DNA of 58,400 nucleotides from Mucilaginibacter flavidus (GTDB taxonomy: Bacteria > Bacteroidota > Bacteroidia > Sphingobacteriales > Sphingobacteriaceae): positions 1 through 58,400 of the forward strand of contig NZ_JAMXOE010000034.1 in assembly GCF_024055575.1 (NCBI RefSeq), read 5' to 3'. Below, one piece after another: positions 1-10,232 of the stretch; positions within the stretch are counted from its first letter, which is position 1, and every line of letters starts with the position of its first letter. Made by a program: the position numbers and the translations under genes. The notes below the pieces were generated by a model, which was given only the letters and a program-made list of their open reading frames with translations, was not told the DNA's origin and searched no databases.

Positions 1-65
1 CCGGTAAAAAATGTACTTTTGGGCATAGTTCAACTTTTGAGTGTGGTAATTCAAAATTAAACTAT

Positions 66-95
66 GCAGGGGTTTTTATGCCCCTGTTTTTTTTA
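66..95 (+). terminator. Rho-independent terminator of an upstream gene outside the window
   Basis: A seven-pair stem (CAGGGG against CCCCTG plus one G-U pair) with an eight-base loop is followed by an eight-T run. It reads on the plus strand and faces the minus-strand cyclase gene, so it most likely ends a plus-strand gene lying left of the window. Confidence 0.75.
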
Positions 96-140
96 TCCGT
101 TTACCGGACAACAGTGACTTTGGTATTATCAATCTGCTTT

Positions 141-1046
141 TTAAGAAACGGGTTTTTCAGCTCGCTTTTTCAAACTCGCATACGCTCTCACCGGGAACGT
201 GCCTGCTCCTTCAATTTTTGGCGGCACGGCGCTGAACAGGTAACCGCTTTCGGGCAGCAATTCCAGGTTGCACATGTGCTCAACTATCAATATTTCTGCA
301 CCAAGCAGGGTGGTATGCACAGGCCGGGTTTTGCCGGCGGTGTTATCAATATTATGGCTGTCGATCCCGACTAGTTTTACGCCGCATTCTTTTAGGTAAA
401 TGGCTGCTTCTTCTGTAAGGTATGGGTGGCCTTCAAAATAATTGGGGGTGTTCCAGTGTTTTGCCCAACCGGTGTAAACCAGTACGGCTTTGTTCCTTAT
501 TTCTTTGCCGGTAAAATATTCTTTGCCAATTGCGGTGACATCTTTTGCATTTATGGTGATGGCATCAAGCTCCGCACATTGTTCAAGGGCTATTTGCGAT
601 AAATCCTTGCCATGTTCAAACCGGTGAAAAGGGCAATCCAAATAAGTACCGGTATTGGTAACCATTTCGATTTTTCCGATCTGGAATTCGGTGCCGGCTT
701 CATAAAATTGTTTCGAGTTCTCGCGGCTCAAATAATCGCATATAATGGGTGCAGGCAAGCCTTTGTAGGTTACCAGGCCGTCAAAAACGCTGTGACTTAG
801 GTCGATGAGTTGTTCATCGGCCGCGATGTTTACGGCAGTCCGCTTATGTTTTTCTTCGATGTAATACTTGTTAAGGATTTTTACTTCGCCAACCATCAGT
901 AATTGCATGTCCTGCACAATGTAATCGGCAAGGGCCTTATCGTCAATGGCGTCGCCATCAATATCCAGCCGAAAGTCCTGTCCCTGTATGCCACCGCCAT
1001 TGGTGAAAGCTATATCGAAATCAAAAACAACTCTTTTATCGGCCAT
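141..1046 (-). CDS. Cyclase-family protein (kynurenine formamidase-like fold) with extra N-terminal domain
   Basis: A 301-residue protein. From about residue 75 it matches the cyclase/KynB fold, whose members hydrolyse formamides or similar amide and ester bonds with a metal site in a HxGTHxDxPxH motif. Here the motif reads NTGTYLDCPFH, so the first and second histidines are Asn and Tyr while Asp and the last His remain. A later VGIDSHNID stretch also fits the family. The first ~70 residues (FDIAFTNGGGIQGQDFRLDI...) form an additional small domain I cannot name. No signal peptide, so it is probably cytoplasmic. It is monocistronic, divergent from glnS. The substrate is unknown and the altered ligands argue against assuming kynurenine formamidase activity. 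Confidence 0.8.
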   Translation of the reverse strand: MADKRVVFDFDIAFTNGGGIQGQDFRLDIDGDAIDDKALADYIVQDMQLLMVGEVKILNKYYIEEKHKRTAVNIAADEQLIDLSHSVFDGLVTYKGLPAPIICDYLSRENSKQFYEAGTEFQIGKIEMVTNTGTYLDCPFHRFEHGKDLSQIALEQCAELDAITINAKDVTAIGKEYFTGKEIRNKAVLVYTGWAKHWNTPNYFEGHPYLTEEAAIYLKECGVKLVGIDSHNIDNTAGKTRPVHTTLLGAEILIVEHMCNLELLPESGYLFSAVPPKIEGAGTFPVRAYASLKKRAEKPVS

Positions 1047-1190
1047 AAGTACTTAGTTTGAAAAGTTATCGGTAGATGCGTCTGGCGCCGGTTAAAAATA
1101 GGAAAATGTTACTGCCCGGCAAATTAAACAGGTATTTACGGACACGTAACTATCCGCTCAAATCCATTCCCCCATCAAATTTCAATTTAT

Positions 1191-1198
1191 TACCTTTG
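1191..1198 (+). promoter_or_regulatory. Putative -7 promoter element of glnS
   Basis: TACCTTTG matches the Bacteroidota TANNTTTG -7 consensus and lies 22 bases before the glnS ATG. The -33 part is not convincing. Confidence 0.5.
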
Positions 1199-1220
1199 CC
1201 CCGTTGCTATATTTTACATC

Positions 1221-2879
<1,659 letters not shown>

Positions 2880-2950
2880 GTTGGCAGTTTTGAGCTAGCA
2901 GTTGGGAATTGAAAATACTCAATTTATTCAATATTAATGTTGCAATATTC

Positions 2951-2972
2951 GCGTCGGGTTAAAACCCGGCGC
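2951..2972 (+). terminator. Hairpin after glnS, possible terminator
   Basis: GCGTCGGGTT pairs with AACCCGGCGC around a two-base loop (one G-T pair), followed by an imperfect T-rich tail (ctttgtggttttt). It lies about 70 bases after the glnS stop. The flanks carry short dispersed repeat sequences also seen near 52.9 kb, so it may be part of a repeat. Confidence 0.5.
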
Positions 2973-3074
2973 TTTGTGGTTTTTAATCCTATAATCTTCT
3001 AATCCTATAAATCTTAGTTAAAATCTGCACATTTGCATATCAATCCCGAAAACAGTCGGGACACATCAATAACA

Positions 3075-4259
3075 ATGTCATTAGCCGATTTTTTTACACC
3101 CATCGACCAAAAAATGATTGTCCCGGCAAAGGGGTATTATACCAGTCAGCTGGGGAGCAAAATTGAATTTTATTCGGTTGATTTTCCATCGATGGCTGAT
3201 AAAACAGATATCGCTATCATTGGAGTGCAGGAAGATCGCAACGCCATCAACAACCCGGGCTGCGCGTTAGGCCCCGATTATGTGCGCGAAAAATTGTATC
3301 GCCTTAACGAGGGTAATTACAACACCAAGATCGTCGACCTTGGTAATATTCGCCGTGGCGCTACTGTTACCGATACGTACATTGCTTTAAAAACAGTGGT
3401 CAGTGAGTTAGTTAAAAAAGACATCATCCCCATTATTATCGGCGGCGGGCAAGACCTTACCTATGCCCAATACCTGGCTTACGAGGATTTGGAGCAAAAA
3501 GTAGACCTGGTGATTGTTGACTCGCACTTTGATTTGGACGACGACGATAGCAAACCGGATAGCATTGAAACCACATCCGAATCATACCTCAACAAAATAT
3601 TTCTGCACGAGCCTAACTACCTGTTTAATTACAGCAACCTGGGTTATCAGACCTTTTTTACCAGCCAGGACAGCCTGCGGGTAATGGATAAGCTCTATTT
3701 TGATGTACACCGGCTGGGAGAACTAAGCGGAAATGTTGCCGTAGCCGAGCCCATCATCCGCAATGCCAGCATGATAAGCTTTGATATAAGCGCTATCCGA
3801 TCATCTGATGCCGTAGCGAATGCGAATGCAACACCCAATGGTTTTTATGGCGAAGAAGCCTGCCAGATAGCACGTTACGCTGGATTTAATGACAAGCTTA
3901 CGTCGATTGGGTTTTATGAGTTTAACCCGGCTTATGATAATAATGGCCAAACCGCAATGCTGCTGGCCCAAATGATCTGGTATTTTATGGATGGGGTGTA
4001 TAACCGCAAGCGCGATTTTCCGCTCAGCCCAAAATCACAGTATTTGATATATAAAACCAGCCTAAAGCACGACGAGCACGAATTGGTGTTTGTAAAAAGC
4101 AAAAAATCAGACCGCTGGTGGATGCAGGTTCCTTATCCGGCCGGCGGCTCAAAAAACGAGCGCTTTCACCTGGTACCCTGCCAATATGACGATTACAAGA
4201 CCGCAGTTTCGGGCGAAATGCCCGACCTTTGGTGGCGTACGTATCAAAAATTAAATTAA
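3075..4259 (+). CDS. Arginase/formimidoylglutamase-fold protein with altered metal ligands
   Basis: A 394-residue protein if started at ATG 3075, which gives MSLADFFTPID; an in-frame ATG at 3033 would add 14 unconvincing residues. It belongs to the ureohydrolase superfamily, whose members use a binuclear manganese site to cleave guanidino compounds. The family landmarks are present but degenerate: IIIGGGQDLT replaces GGDHS (His to Gln), VDSHFDLD keeps Asp-His-Asp, and SFDISAIRSSDA has Ser where the second Asp of DxD is expected. FYEFNPAYDNNGQTA matches the end of the fold. Annotation pipelines call such Bacteroidota proteins formimidoylglutamase, but the site suggests a changed or lost activity. 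No neighbouring histidine-utilisation genes are present. Confidence 0.82.
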   Translation: MSLADFFTPIDQKMIVPAKGYYTSQLGSKIEFYSVDFPSMADKTDIAIIGVQEDRNAINNPGCALGPDYVREKLYRLNEGNYNTKIVDLGNIRRGATVTDTYIALKTVVSELVKKDIIPIIIGGGQDLTYAQYLAYEDLEQKVDLVIVDSHFDLDDDDSKPDSIETTSESYLNKIFLHEPNYLFNYSNLGYQTFFTSQDSLRVMDKLYFDVHRLGELSGNVAVAEPIIRNASMISFDISAIRSSDAVANANATPNGFYGEEACQIARYAGFNDKLTSIGFYEFNPAYDNNGQTAMLLAQMIWYFMDGVYNRKRDFPLSPKSQYLIYKTSLKHDEHELVFVKSKKSDRWWMQVPYPAGGSKNERFHLVPCQYDDYKTAVSGEMPDLWWRTYQKLN

Positions 4260-4315
4260 GCTGTATAATTCAATCGTCGTTTTAACGTTAACACAGCTTA
4301 CACGCTGATGAACAG

Positions 4316-5452
4316 ATGAAGAAAGTATTTTTTTTAGTAGTAGCATTTTTGCCCTTTTTAGTACAGGCACAAACCGAAGAGACTTTTGCAATAAAAGGTA
4401 AATTAGGGAACCTGGGCGCGCCTGCGCGGGCTTATTTAATATACAAACTTGGCGCTAACCAGGTAATCGACTCCTCGCTGGTGGCGGGAGGCAGCTTTGA
4501 TTTTAAGGGCAATATATTGAACCCCACCAACGCCATTTTAGTGGTTGACCATAAGGGCATCGGTTTTAACAAGCTGGACAGCACTGCCGATATCCTGCAT
4601 TTTTATATTGATAAAGGTGAATTTGCTATAAACAGTCCGGATTCGGCGAAGAAGGCAAAAGTTACCGGCTCGAAAATAAACGACGACGACAAAAACCTGA
4701 CAGCACAGCTTGAGCCGATAAAGGCGCGGGCACAGGTTTTGGCTTCTGAAGGCATGAAAGCCGGCGCCGAAAAAAATACGCCCGAATTCAGGAGCGCGAT
4801 GCAGGCCAAATACAAAAAGCTGCAGGCAGACCAGAAAACGGTCATCAAAAAATTTATACTCGGCAACCCCGACAGCTATTTGAGCTTGCTGGCCCTGTAT
4901 GATGTTGACGGCCCGTCGCCCGACCCTTTCGAACTCGATTCGTTGTACAAAACGCTTTCGCCGGCTTTGCGCAATACCGAAACAGCCGTTAACTTTATGA
5001 AGGCGCTTGAACCGTTGAAACACACGGCCCCCGGAGCTATGGCCCCAGATTTTACGCAGAACGACGTAAACGGCGTGCCTGTAAAGCTATCATCGTTTCG
5101 CGGTAAATATGTTTTGGTTGATTTTTGGGCCTCGTGGTGCGGCCCTTGTCGCCAGGAAAACCCTAACGTAGTACGGGTTTACAATAAATACAAAGAGAAA
5201 AACTTTACCATCCTTGGTGTATCGCTCGACAGGCAAGGCGCCCGTGCCGATTGGCTGGCAGCCATCAAAAACGACGGACTGAACTGGACACAGGTATCAG
5301 ACCTAAAGTACTGGAGCAACGCCGCAGCGGCCCTGTTTTACGTATCGTCCATCCCAGCAAACTTCCTGATTGACCCTAACGGCAAAATTATAGCGAAAAA
5401 CCTGCGTGGGGATGATTTGGACGAGAAACTAAAAGAGGTGCTGGGTAAATAA
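4316..5452 (+). CDS. Exported TlpA-like thioredoxin with DUF4369-type N-terminal domain
   Basis: A 378-residue protein with a clear signal peptide (MKKVFFLVVAFLPFLVQAQ). Residues ~22-120 resemble the DUF4369 beta-domain common in Bacteroidota TlpA proteins, a charged helical linker follows, and the last ~140 residues form a thioredoxin fold with the active-site motif WCGPC near residue 275 and the cis-proline segment SSIPANFLI. Members act outside the cytoplasm as thiol-disulfide reductases, often in cytochrome c or envelope protein maturation. The next gene is a paralog with the same architecture, separated by 114 bases, so the pair probably arose by tandem duplication and may be cotranscribed. 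The specific client protein is unknown. Confidence 0.9.
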   Translation: MKKVFFLVVAFLPFLVQAQTEETFAIKGKLGNLGAPARAYLIYKLGANQVIDSSLVAGGSFDFKGNILNPTNAILVVDHKGIGFNKLDSTADILHFYIDKGEFAINSPDSAKKAKVTGSKINDDDKNLTAQLEPIKARAQVLASEGMKAGAEKNTPEFRSAMQAKYKKLQADQKTVIKKFILGNPDSYLSLLALYDVDGPSPDPFELDSLYKTLSPALRNTETAVNFMKALEPLKHTAPGAMAPDFTQNDVNGVPVKLSSFRGKYVLVDFWASWCGPCRQENPNVVRVYNKYKEKNFTILGVSLDRQGARADWLAAIKNDGLNWTQVSDLKYWSNAAAALFYVSSIPANFLIDPNGKIIAKNLRGDDLDEKLKEVLGK

Positions 5453-5566
5453 AACGTCATCGTCAAACAACAGATTTTTCCTTTCGTAGCCTTTTTTTGA
5501 CAATTGCCGCACACCTTTCATCAATTAAATTTTTTAAGTTTACGTTTCAAACAAAAAATTAAACTG

Positions 5567-6694
5567 ATGAAAAAGATTGTACTAATGGCATTGGCAGGCT
5601 TACCGGCGCTTGCATTTGCGCAAACCGGCAAATATGTGGTGCAGGGTTCCATAGGTAATTTAAATGCCCCGGCCAAAGTTTACCTGCAATCGCGCAAGGA
5701 TGGCAAGCCTGCTACCGACTCGGTGGTGGTTGTTAATGGCAAGTTTACTTTTACCGGCACAACAGGCGCAGCGCCATCAATGGCATACCTGCAGCTTAAT
5801 CAAAAAGGCACCGGCCCTGGCTATCACGACTATAAAAGCATCTACCTTGAAAACGGCACTATAACCGTTACCAGCCCCGATACGCTTGCTGATGCAAAGG
5901 TGGAAGGCACTAAAACCAATTTGGAAAATGCCAAATACGATTTGGCCCGCAAACCGATAGACGACGCTTACACAGCTTTAGAGGCGAAAATGAAAGCAGC
6001 ATCTGACGATGTTAAAAAATCAGAAGCTTTTCAGAAAGAGAACGAAAAGACCGAAAAAGTAATAGAAGCACAAGGCACACAGATAGATGTTCAATTTATA
6101 AAGGATAATCCTGATTCATACATCTGTTTAAACCTTTTACCGGGGTTTGCTTACGGACATGACTATGCCGAAATAGCCCCATTGTTTGACAGTTTATCAC
6201 CAGCCGTAAAATCATCAGAAAGCGGGAAGAAATTTGCCGCATTGCTGCCAAAAATAAAAAACGTTGCAATGGGTGCTATTGCCCCTGAGTTTGCCGAAGC
6301 AGATACTGCCGGTAAAATGGTTAACCTGTCATCCTTCCGCGGCAAATATGTTTTGGTTGATTTTTGGGCATCGTGGTGCGGCCCGTGCCGTATGGAAAAC
6401 CCTAACGTGGTAAAAGCATACAATCATTATAAAAATCAGAAATTTACCATCGTAGGCGTGTCGCTAGACAGGCCGGGCGCAAAACAAAAATGGATGGATG
6501 CTATTCATAAAGACGGTTTAACATGGAACCATGTGTCTGACCTGAAATTCTGGGACAGCGCAACTGCCGGTTTGTATGCCGTGCGTGCCATCCCTCAAAA
6601 TTTCCTGCTCGACCCGGATGGGAAAATCATCGGTAAAAACCTGCGCGGCGAGGACCTGGAAAATAAATTAGCCGAAATTTTCGGGAAGATATAA
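5567..6694 (+). CDS. Exported TlpA-like thioredoxin with DUF4369-type N-terminal domain (paralog)
   Basis: A 375-residue paralog of the preceding gene. I place the start at ATG 5567 because it yields a proper signal peptide (MKKIVLMALAGLPALAFAQ); the reading frame extends to 5504 but that stretch has no signal-like features. The order is signal peptide, beta-rich DUF4369-type domain, Lys/Glu-rich helical linker around residues 125-180, and a thioredoxin domain with ASWCGPCRMEN near residue 272 and a RAIPQNFLL cis-proline segment. It should act as an extracytoplasmic thiol-disulfide reductase. A strong terminator follows directly, which suggests it ends a two-gene unit. Confidence 0.9.
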   Translation: MKKIVLMALAGLPALAFAQTGKYVVQGSIGNLNAPAKVYLQSRKDGKPATDSVVVVNGKFTFTGTTGAAPSMAYLQLNQKGTGPGYHDYKSIYLENGTITVTSPDTLADAKVEGTKTNLENAKYDLARKPIDDAYTALEAKMKAASDDVKKSEAFQKENEKTEKVIEAQGTQIDVQFIKDNPDSYICLNLLPGFAYGHDYAEIAPLFDSLSPAVKSSESGKKFAALLPKIKNVAMGAIAPEFAEADTAGKMVNLSSFRGKYVLVDFWASWCGPCRMENPNVVKAYNHYKNQKFTIVGVSLDRPGAKQKWMDAIHKDGLTWNHVSDLKFWDSATAGLYAVRAIPQNFLLDPDGKIIGKNLRGEDLENKLAEIFGKI

Positions 6695-6698
6695 TTGA

Positions 6699-6723
6699 AG
6701 TCCGAAAGTCGGGAAAGACCGAA
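6699..6723. repeat. Short dispersed intergenic repeat (GTCCGAAAGTCGG type)
   Basis: The segment beginning AGTCCGAAAGTCGGGAAAGA recurs in closely similar form at 9861-9893 (upstream of frr) and in part at 46708-46722. All copies are intergenic, within about 40 bases of a gene end or start. Confidence 0.6.
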
Positions 6724-6738
6724 TGATAAAGAAGTATA

Positions 6739-6781
6739 AAGTCCGGGACAAAGGGTTATTGAGAATCATTGTCCCGGACTT
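6739..6781 (+). terminator. Rho-independent terminator after the TlpA pair
   Basis: A 12-base-pair perfect stem (AAGTCCGGGACA against TGTCCCGGACTT) with a 19-base loop is followed by cgttttttag. It lies 45 bases past the second TlpA-like gene. Confidence 0.85.
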
Positions 6782-6951
6782 CGTTTTTTAGAACAGTTTA
6801 CCGCATTAGGAAATCAATTTTCTTATCAATATTTTTGATTGATGGATTAAACCTTTATGCGGTTTTTTTGTCTAACTGAAAAAGCGCTTTTAATTTAAAG
6901 GAGCCTATACTTAAAACCGGAAATCTCTGTTAATAAGATTATAATAAAAAT

Positions 6952-7809
6952 ATGAAAACGTTATTTAAATATGCATCAGGGTTGTTTTTAACCGGGATGC
7001 TTTCTGTGTTGATGGTTGCCCCGGCCAATGCACAGCGTGGTGCAAGCCATGGTGGTGGCGGTGGCGTACGTATAGGTGGCGGCGGCAGCATGGGTGGTGG
7101 CTTCAGGGGCAGTAACCTTGGTGTTGCACGCCCGGCAACTAGTGTAGGTGTCCGCGGCAATAGTGGCAGTTTTGCCAGTGTTAGGCCAAATTCTGCTGCA
7201 GTGGGTTATAGGGGGCGTACGGGTAATAACCTGGGCGGCTCAACCGGTTACCACGGCGGCGCGTTTTACCGCACGGGGCTGGGTTATTATGGTTACCCGC
7301 ACATTGGTTTTTACCTTGGTTATTTACCGTATGGCTATTACCCTTTTTACTGGGGTTCATCATTATATTATTACTACGGTGGCGTGTTTTATAGCCCTTA
7401 TGACAATGGCGGCTACCAGGTTACCGAACCGCCTGTTGGCGCCGGAGTGCCGGACCTGCCTGAAGATGCACAGCCTATAAAAATTGACGGCGTACAGTTT
7501 TACGAGTTGGACGGTGTGTATTACAAAGAAACAGTTGACGACAAAGGCAAAAAAATATACGTAGTGGCCGGTAAAGATGGCGTGCTGAACACCAACGACA
7601 GCGCTACCGACCCTAACGCAAACATAGCCGCACCACGCGTTGGCGACATTGTAAACCAATTGCCCGATGACTGCCGCAAGGTGTCGTTAAACGGTAAAAA
7701 ATATTTTGTATCCCCAAACAATATCTATTACGAAAAAGTAACCGGTCCGGATGGTAATACTGCATACCGGATTGCAAGCCTGCCCGCCAGCGACGGCAAA
7801 GATATTTAA
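6952..7809 (+). CDS. Exported glycine-rich DUF6515-like protein
   Basis: A 285-residue protein with a signal peptide (cleavage near APANAQ, residue ~27). Residues 28-75 are glycine-rich (SHGGGGGVRIGGGG), residues ~100-150 are rich in Tyr, Gly and Phe (YYPFYWGSSLYYYYGG), and the C-terminal half has two similar beta-rich units: IDGVQFYELDGVYYKETVDDKGKKIY, given here in part as FYELDGVYYKE, and KKYFVSPNNIYYEKV. This layout matches the DUF6515 family of Bacteroidota, which has no established function. The Gly/Tyr-rich low-complexity part could mediate surface or envelope adhesion, which is inference. It is monocistronic with its own terminator. Confidence 0.8.
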   Translation: MKTLFKYASGLFLTGMLSVLMVAPANAQRGASHGGGGGVRIGGGGSMGGGFRGSNLGVARPATSVGVRGNSGSFASVRPNSAAVGYRGRTGNNLGGSTGYHGGAFYRTGLGYYGYPHIGFYLGYLPYGYYPFYWGSSLYYYYGGVFYSPYDNGGYQVTEPPVGAGVPDLPEDAQPIKIDGVQFYELDGVYYKETVDDKGKKIYVVAGKDGVLNTNDSATDPNANIAAPRVGDIVNQLPDDCRKVSLNGKKYFVSPNNIYYEKVTGPDGNTAYRIASLPASDGKDI

Positions 7810-7835
7810 TTGCCGATACGAAAATAGTTTTATGG

Positions 7836-7861
7836 AAAGGCCCCTATTGATCGGGGCCTTT
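7836..7861 (+). terminator. Rho-independent terminator after the DUF6515-like gene
   Basis: AAAGGCCCC pairs perfectly with GGGGCCTTT around an eight-base loop, followed by ttttattt. It starts 27 bases past the stop codon. Confidence 0.9.
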
Positions 7862-8076
7862 TTTATTTGGTATGGGTGCAGACATTATTTAGTGTACCAA
7901 ATATTGGGCAGATATTACAGACACCGGTAGTTATTTAGAAGCATTGGTCTTATATGCTCCAAAATATTTCCTCTTGGTAATTAATATTATATCAAACGAA
8001 ATAAGATTTCAAATGTTCGCATCATTGCCTTTTGGCATCCGCTTTGTATAATTGCATTTATACATTTCAGTAAAAT

Positions 8077-8757
8077 ATGAGAACTTTTCAATTTAAGGTG
8101 GCTACGCTTGGTGTAGCTTTAGCATTAGCCGGTACATTAGGAACTAGCTGTAACTCGTTAACAAAAACACAAAAAGGAGCAGCCATTGGTGTTGCCGGTG
8201 GCGGCGTATTAGGCGCACTGGTAGGCAAAGCAGCCGGTAATACTGCACTGGGTGCAATAGTTGGCGGCGCCGTTGGCGGTACTGCCGGAGCGCTAATTGG
8301 CCACAAAATGGATAAACAGGCTGCCGAAATAAAACAAACCGTTCCGGGGGCAACTGTTACCCGCGCAGGCGAAGGCATAATTGTTAATTTTAGCTCGGGC
8401 ATTTTGTTTGATACCGACAAGGCCGACGTAAAAGCCGCAGCACAAACAAACCTGCAAAAACTGGCAGCATCGCTGCAAAGCAATCCCGAAACAAACATCC
8501 TGATAGTTGGACATACCGACAATACAGGCTCCGATGCGCACAATATGGAACTTTCTATACAGCGTGCACAGGCGGTAAAATCGGTAATTACAGCTAATAA
8601 CATCAGCGGTTCGAGGCTTACCGTACAGGGCAAGGGCGAAACCGAGCCAATTGGCGACAACACCACCGTTGACGGCCGCGCTCAAAACCGTCGCGTTGAA
8701 ATTGTTATTGTAGCAAACGATAACATGAAATCAAGCGCCAAAACTACAGGACAGTAA
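8077..8757 (+). CDS. OmpA-family lipoprotein with glycine-zipper segment
   Basis: A 226-residue outer-membrane protein. The N-terminus has a lipoprotein signal (GTLGTSCNS, lipidation Cys near residue 25). Residues ~33-75 form a glycine-zipper-like hydrophobic stretch (GAAIGVAGGGVLGALVGKAAG) given here in two parts: GAAIGVAGGGVLGAL and GAIVGGAVGGTAGALIGH. The C-terminal ~120 residues are an OmpA/MotB peptidoglycan-binding domain with ILFDTDKADVK, GHTDNTGS and the closing GRAQNRRVEIVI. It should anchor the outer membrane to peptidoglycan. The architecture resembles YfiB/YiaD-type lipoproteins. It stands alone, with a hairpin terminator 46 bases downstream. Confidence 0.92.
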   Translation: MRTFQFKVATLGVALALAGTLGTSCNSLTKTQKGAAIGVAGGGVLGALVGKAAGNTALGAIVGGAVGGTAGALIGHKMDKQAAEIKQTVPGATVTRAGEGIIVNFSSGILFDTDKADVKAAAQTNLQKLAASLQSNPETNILIVGHTDNTGSDAHNMELSIQRAQAVKSVITANNISGSRLTVQGKGETEPIGDNTTVDGRAQNRRVEIVIVANDNMKSSAKTTGQ

Positions 8758-8803
8758 TTAAGAGTCAAGGGCCAAGATTCAAGAGTCAAGATAAAAAAGA
8801 TAG

Positions 8804-8825
8804 ACCCTGCCCGGTGTGGCGGGGT
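8804..8825 (+). terminator. Probable terminator after the OmpA-family gene
   Basis: ACCCTGCC pairs with GGCGGGGT (one T-G wobble) around a six-base loop, followed by ttgttgttt. It is preceded by short AAGAGTCAAG-type direct repeats. Confidence 0.65.
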
Positions 8826-8879
8826 TTGTTGTTTATGGCTTGGTTATTTGCTGTTTTTAATCGAAAACGGCCAAGTGCT

Positions 8880-9195
8880 GAATAGGGCTTTAAAAAGGCA
8901 ACAATTTTTGGCGTTACATATCATTGTGTTTAAGGCGGGTAAAAGCCTGACAGAAAAGCGGGCCAGGGAGTCTGGCCTGCAGCGCTGAAGCTTTTTTCTG
9001 TCTTGATTTTTTGGTTACTTTTTTATCAAGAAAAAAGTAACAGCCCCCGCGGCAATTGAGCGGGGTGAACATTAGGTTGATACTAAAAACTTTATTTCGA
9101 AGCAACCCGCCGTGCATTAAGTACATTTCTCGCGTGCAGAGGCCATCGCCCTCATACTTCGAGTGCCTCAGTATGACACCCCTTTCTTTTCGGAT
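8880..9195. other. Intergenic stretch, probably dispersed repeat, no gene
   Basis: About 300 bases between convergent genes. It contains a perfect 10-bp inverted repeat at 9015-9040 (TTACTTTTTT / AAAAAAGTAA). An open frame on the minus strand (8914-9219) has no start context, and its composition (KKVTKKSRQKKASALQ) resembles translations of repeats often mis-annotated as genes in related genomes; the latter is recall, not a search. Confidence 0.5.
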
Positions 9196-9206
9196 ATAAC
9201 AATAAA

Positions 9207-9233
9207 AAAGCCGCTCCATTCAGAAGCGGCTTT
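9207..9233 (-). terminator. Rho-independent terminator of frr
   Basis: On the minus strand AAAGCCGCT pairs with AGCGGCTTT around a nine-base loop and runs into TTTTTTATT. It begins 29 bases past the frr stop. Confidence 0.9.
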
Positions 9234-9261
9234 CCCATTAAAAGTATAACCTGCAATAAAA

Positions 9262-9825
9262 TTACACGGTCATAATATCTTTTTCCTTAGCGTCCGACAG
9301 CACATCAACTTTAACAATATAGCTATCGGTAAGCTTTTGAATTTCGGCTTCACCGGTTTTCATTTCGTCTTCTGATACACCTTCGGTTTTTAGTTTCCTT
9401 ATTTTTTCGTTGGCATCCTTGCGGATGTTGCGGATAGCAATTTTACCGGTTTCGGCTTCCGCTTTGGCTTTCTTCACCAGGTCGCGGCGACGCTCTTCGG
9501 TAAGCGGGGGTACGTTTATGCGGATGATAACACCGTCGTTTTGCGGGTTAACGCCCAGGTTGGCTTCCATAATGGCTTTTTCTATCGGGCCCAACAACGA
9601 CTTTTCCCAGGGCTGCACCACAATGGTACGCGCATCGGGGGTGTTTACGCTGCCTACCTGGCTCAGCGGGGTCGGACTGCCGTAATAATCAACCACAATA
9701 TCATCGAGCATGGAAGGACTGGCCTTGCCGGCGCGTATTTTTAGTAATTCGCCGTCGCAGTGTTCAATGGCTTTTTCCATGTGGGCGCGGGCGTCGGTAA
9801 CTTGTTTTTTAATGAGTTCGCTCAT
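9262..9825 (-). CDS. frr: Ribosome recycling factor
   Basis: A 187-residue protein when started at ATG 9825 (MSELIKKQVTDARAHMEKAI), the family's usual length. The open frame extends to 10008, but the extra 61 residues translate a repeat-bearing intergenic region. Family signatures are visible: ELLKIRAGKASPSMLDDIVVDYYGSPTPL (quoted here as KIRAGKASPSMLD and VDYYGSPTPL), PWEKSLLGPIEKAI, RINVPPLTEERRRDLVKKAK. RRF works with EF-G to split post-termination ribosomes. In most Bacteroidota frr follows pyrH directly; here about 8.8 kb separates it from pyrH on the same strand, so it must rely on a separate promoter. Confidence 0.96.
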   Translation of the reverse strand: MSELIKKQVTDARAHMEKAIEHCDGELLKIRAGKASPSMLDDIVVDYYGSPTPLSQVGSVNTPDARTIVVQPWEKSLLGPIEKAIMEANLGVNPQNDGVIIRINVPPLTEERRRDLVKKAKAEAETGKIAIRNIRKDANEKIRKLKTEGVSEDEMKTGEAEIQKLTDSYIVKVDVLSDAKEKDIMTV

Positions 9826-9860
9826 TGTTTTGCTGATTTTGGTGACAAAAATAATAAAAA

Positions 9861-9893
9861 AGTCCGAAAGTAGGGAAGACGGAAAAGACCGAA
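9861..9893. repeat. Second copy of the GTCCGAAAGTCGG-type repeat
   Basis: AGTCCGAAAGTAGGGAAGAC followed by GGAAAAGACCGAAC parallels the copy at 6699-6723. It sits 36 bases upstream of the frr start. Confidence 0.6.
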
Positions 9894-10081
9894 CGACAGA
9901 AGATAAATTTTGTTTAATACCAGGCCGCCCGGGGCACAGCGCAGCAGGTAAAAAACGTTCCTGTTCACAGTGAAACACAAGGAACAGGGTGGAACAGTTA
10001 AAAGTCATTCCGGATCACTAAAAACCCGGTTTCCGCATCAGTAACGCGGTTTTTTATAATTTTCCGGTTTAAAAAACAAGA

Positions 10082-10111
10082 AAAGTACTGACAAATTGGT
10101 GTCAGCACTTT
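10082..10111. repeat. Inverted repeat near the left border of the accessory region
   Basis: AAAGT-A-CTGACA pairs with TGTCAG-C-ACTTT around a six-base loop, eleven pairs with one mismatch. Read on the minus strand it is followed by a T-rich tail, so it could be a terminator with no minus-strand gene upstream, or a border structure. It lies in the 460-base gap between frr and the DUF1016 gene. Confidence 0.5.
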
Positions 10112-10232
10112 AGCTCATTTTGAAAAAAGTTGACACTTTTGAGTTTTTTAGAAAATCCAGACACCGGCTGGAAAATTGACAAGTGGCATAAGAGGAATAC
10201 AGGATTGGGTTTACACTTCCTTTAACTTTTGT

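Noticed and set aside
8914..9219. 101-codon minus-strand frame between ompA-like and frr
   Set aside because: It overlaps the frr terminator at its start, has no promoter or sensible start and translates a hairpin-rich intergenic repeat (KKVTKKSRQKK).
9826..10008. N-terminal extension of frr by 61 residues
   Set aside because: Family length is ~187 residues from ATG 9825; the extension translates the GTCCGAAAG-type repeat and has no family match.
10020..10060. Terminator-like sequence right of frr
   Set aside because: AAAACCCGG...CGCGGTTTTTT pairs poorly (mismatches in the stem centre), so I cannot support it.
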